Assembly (NCBI GenBank): GCA_934045905.1
Contig: OW203768.1
Location: forward strand, 29,479,060 to 29,543,059
Source of the DNA: Leuctra nigra
Lineage: Eukaryota; Arthropoda; Insecta; Plecoptera; Leuctridae
DNA length: 64,000 bases
Direction: 5' to 3'
Below the pieces are notes generated by a model. It had not been told where the DNA came from. It searched no databases and saw only the letters and a list, made by a program, of their open reading frames with translations. Shown here piece after piece: positions 61,505 to 64,000 of the stretch. Each line of letters opens with the position of its first letter. The stretch's first letter is position 1. The position numbers and the translations under genes were made by a program.

Positions 61505-62761
61505 ACGGGTAGTCTCGAGGTTTTCTTCTCTCTTTTTTTTCTCTCCTCTTGCCGCTAAAAAGATTCTGCGCAGATGAATATCCCAGACGCCATGTGTGGA
61601 AGTGAGAGGGGTATATCGTAGACGTCATGCGAGAGGGTAGGAGAGAGAGAGACAGAGAGAGGCGGTCTTTGAAAATTCAATTAACTCTGGGAAGGAAAAG
61701 AGTTTTGATGGGGCGCCAGGGGGTGGGGGGGTTCGGGGGGTGGTGGAAAGGTAGATGAAGGACGCCACCCCCGAGTACGGAAACACCCGCCCCCGCTAGT
61801 GGGGAATCTTACACGGGGTGTGGCCCACATTTCGGCGAGATTTTCCGTCTACATATCTCCACACAAGGTAATTAGGACTCCGGAGGTGAAAATCTCTAAG
61901 GTTTCGTAATATTTTGACTTGGCGAGATTATAAAGCGGAGAAAAGAGCTGAACAACAATCGTCAGCCGAAAGGTAGCAAACATTCCGGACGTCCAATATT
62001 CTCAAAACGTCTTGAAATCGAGAGCAAATCAAATCTAAACAAAACACTAATACGGTTGATCGAATAGTTATTTGCCAAACATTGAGAATTGGAACAGAAA
62101 TGTACCATTTTAAATTAACCACCAAATCGACATTTGGGAACGAAACAGCAACAAATAGGAATTGAAGTGAAAAGTTCCAGGTTCGAGCCCAACTCCGGCT
62201 ATCCCGACCGTGCACACTGAGATTCCCCAATCAAATCTATCTTATTAAACGAACTGGATTGTCTCCTGCCTATTATCCTAACAATCATCCACATCCATTA
62301 GCCCGACGACGTCGTGACGTCATTCAAGGCGTCGCCGTCGTTCGGAAGAAATCAATCGATAATTAAAATCATTCATTGATTCACTAATCGGTATTCGCCG
62401 TCATTACGTGTCTCGAATGCGGCAATTATGTCTGGAAACAACACGACGGGGTGTGGAGAGAGCGGAAGCGGAGTGTTTAGTAGACAAATGCATCGCGAAC
62501 GAGCAATCTGTATCGAAGCTGCCGTGGGAATGTGACAGAGAGGTTGTCACTTACTCGAAAATATGTCATCGTTAGGCCTATGATTAGGAATTATATTCGT
62601 ATTTCAAGTGTTAGTTTTAACGCTCATGCCAATTAAATTTTATTTATTTAATAAATATTATAATTTGTTTAAATTAAATAGGAACAAAAGAAACACAACG
62701 ATATTTAGAATTATCTTATTGGAATATTAAAACGTTGGAAATCAATGGCCAACTTTATGTT

Positions 62762-62876
62762 TAGACAGCCGTGAATAGAAAATATTAGTGATGGGGTTCG
62801 ATTCCCGCTGCCGACCTTTAGACAGACTTTTCTCGTGGTAATTCCATCAGTCGAGAAGTAATTGTTGGGAAGGCAT
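62762..62876 (+). mobile_element. tRNA-derived SINE-like element
   Basis: B box GGTTCGATTCC at 62795-62805 is followed by CGCTGCCGA, CTCGTGGTAATTCC and TTGTTGGGAAGG, matching the order of blocks in the element at 54284-54425. Confidence 0.5.
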
Positions 62877-62942
62877 CGTTTTTACTAATACTATTTCAAC
62901 GTTTTTAAAGGAAGGTTTTATTTCAGGGATTTCATTTTTCCT

Positions 62943-63070
62943 GGGAGCCTATTCTATAACTTTAAAATTCGCGGGTATGCTGGAAAGCGATCAACGGTCA
63001 TATCGATTAACTTTGAATGGAATCGGATTCCAGCAGAATTGATAATTTTTAAGATACAGAATAGGGCCCC
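62943..63070. mobile_element. MITE-like element copy 2, ~128 bp
   Basis: The left end GGGAGCCTATTCTATAACTT and right end AAGATACAGAATAGGGCCCC are inverted repeats of each other. GAATCGGATTCC lies inside, as in the copy at 49676-49802. It is non-autonomous with no ORF. Confidence 0.65.
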
Positions 63071-63660
63071 TGTTGCTGTGTTTTAAAATTATGCTTCGAT
63101 ATAAAAAAAATTTCCTTGAAATTCAGATTCGACATAAAATAATCACTTTACACTAATGTAGTTGTACCTACTCCTGAAGACAAGTGTGAGTTGATCCTTC
63201 CCCATCCCTTATCTACTTGACTCCTAGATCCTATGTCCGGGGTTCGAATACGAGTCCGCGACCACGTGGCGGCAGTTTCCCGATACTTTCGATTGCCAGT
63301 GAGTAAGTACCACGTGATGGAGGCAGGGGTGTGGGGGGTGGGGGTGGTCAGAGATACCTTGCCGCCCCCCCCCCCCCCCCCACCCCCTCGCGTGAGGTAG
63401 GTCAAGTTTCACGGGGGGCGGCGGGGGTGCATTCGCACTGCAGTTGGCGTGCTCACCACATCGTTCCAATACAAGAGGCGATATTACGTTACAAGTTCGA
63501 CTGGGGAAAAAACTAGCTACAAATTGCCTATAAAATTGATAATAAATTAAGAGACCAAACAAAATTGTGGGATTCTCTTACTTTTCTAAAGATTTGAACT
63601 ATACGCCGTGCTTTTCAAGAGAGGTTGTGTTTATGAACGGGTGCGAAAATATAAATATCC

Positions 63661-63710
63661 GGCGTGAACCCGGGACCTCTCACTGGCAGGGCGAAAACTC
63701 TTACAACTAG
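63661..63710 (-). mobile_element. tRNA-like SINE fragment
   Basis: On the minus strand it reads CGCCCTGCCAGTGAGAGGT then CCCGGGTTCACGCC, resembling the anticodon and T arms of a glycine-type tRNA. The 5' half is not convincing, so it is a fragment or SINE head. Confidence 0.35.
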
Positions 63711-63797
63711 GGATGGCACTTTTACCGGGTCTGAAAAAATCGGTAAATTTACCGGTAAATTTTACCGGTAAATTTACCGGTCAGCGGTAAATTTTGA
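63708..63797 (+). mobile_element. Possible hAT-type transposon end with ACCGGTAAATTT repeats
   Basis: TAGGGATGGCAC is followed by several overlapping copies of ACCGGTAAATTT up to about 63797. hAT elements often start C/TAGGGATGGCA and carry ACCGGT-rich subterminal repeats. The other end is not seen before the window stops. Confidence 0.4.
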
Positions 63798-64000
63798 AAA
63801 ATGATGGCAGATACCAATTCATGACTATACCAAATACAAAAATTACCCTACTTTATCATTTGACCCATTTACAAAGATTATACCGCAGTCAGGACAATAA
63901 CAATACCTACATCTATAATCAATGTTAATAATGACAATACTCCATATTGATAAGGGATGATATAGCCGAATAGCATTGATTCGACCAATCTAATGTATAG

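Larger units (their letters stand above)
54426..64000. other. Upstream or 5' intronic region of zfh2; no coding sequence supported
   Basis: It must contain, or lead to, the missing 5' non-coding exon(s). Repeats, poly-C/G tracts and candidate regulatory islands (57040-57245, 58610-58960, 62300-62540 with a CRE at 62315-62322) are visible. A 159-codon Arg/Lys-rich plus frame at 59686-60165 follows a TATAAAAG at 59649-59656 but matches no family. Confidence 0.5.

Overview
The window is animal nuclear DNA. AT-rich, gene-poor sequence with microsatellites and short interspersed repeats surrounds three very long, GC-rich coding exons on the minus strand. Together these encode one giant zinc-finger homeobox transcription factor of the ZFHX3/ZFHX4 (ATBF1) and Drosophila Zfh2 family. 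The protein style (insect-like sequence around homeodomain 3, AAC and CAG/CAA repeat tracts) and the genome style suggest an arthropod, most likely an insect. I cannot name the species.

Layout, read along the minus strand: 64000-54215 is upstream DNA or 5' intron with SINE-like, MITE-like and possible hAT-type repeats. An acceptor at 54216/54215 opens exon A (54214-51132), which holds an 82-base 5' UTR and the start codon at 54132. A 6.05 kb intron follows, then exon B (45079-41967), a 1.25 kb intron, and exon C (40719-37314). Exon C ends at a consensus GTGAGT donor; if unspliced, the frame runs on to a stop at 37276. Splice phases match at both internal junctions (phase 1, then phase 0). The joined frame gives about 3173 residues up to the last donor, or 3185 if read through to the stop.

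Protein order: a basic/acidic N-terminus, a conserved N-terminal block and about nine zinc fingers (exon A); eleven zinc fingers (exon B); then four homeodomains interleaved with four zinc fingers, plus a cluster of PxDLS-type motifs (exon C). Vertebrate ZFHX3/4 carry further C-terminal zinc fingers that are not seen here, so the last coding exon is probably further 3' (below 37314, or outside the window).

The 37 kb 3' of exon C contains no ORF I can support as a gene. It holds repeats (a 258-bp foldback, a three-copy dispersed repeat, tRNA-like SINE fragments, many poly-C/poly-G tracts) and islands of higher-complexity, CpG-containing sequence with recognisable regulatory motifs (Pho/YY1, RFX X-box, CRE, homeodomain-type). 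Such islands would fit the cis-regulatory landscape of a developmental homeobox gene. No CRISPR, rRNA, operon or bacterial features are present.
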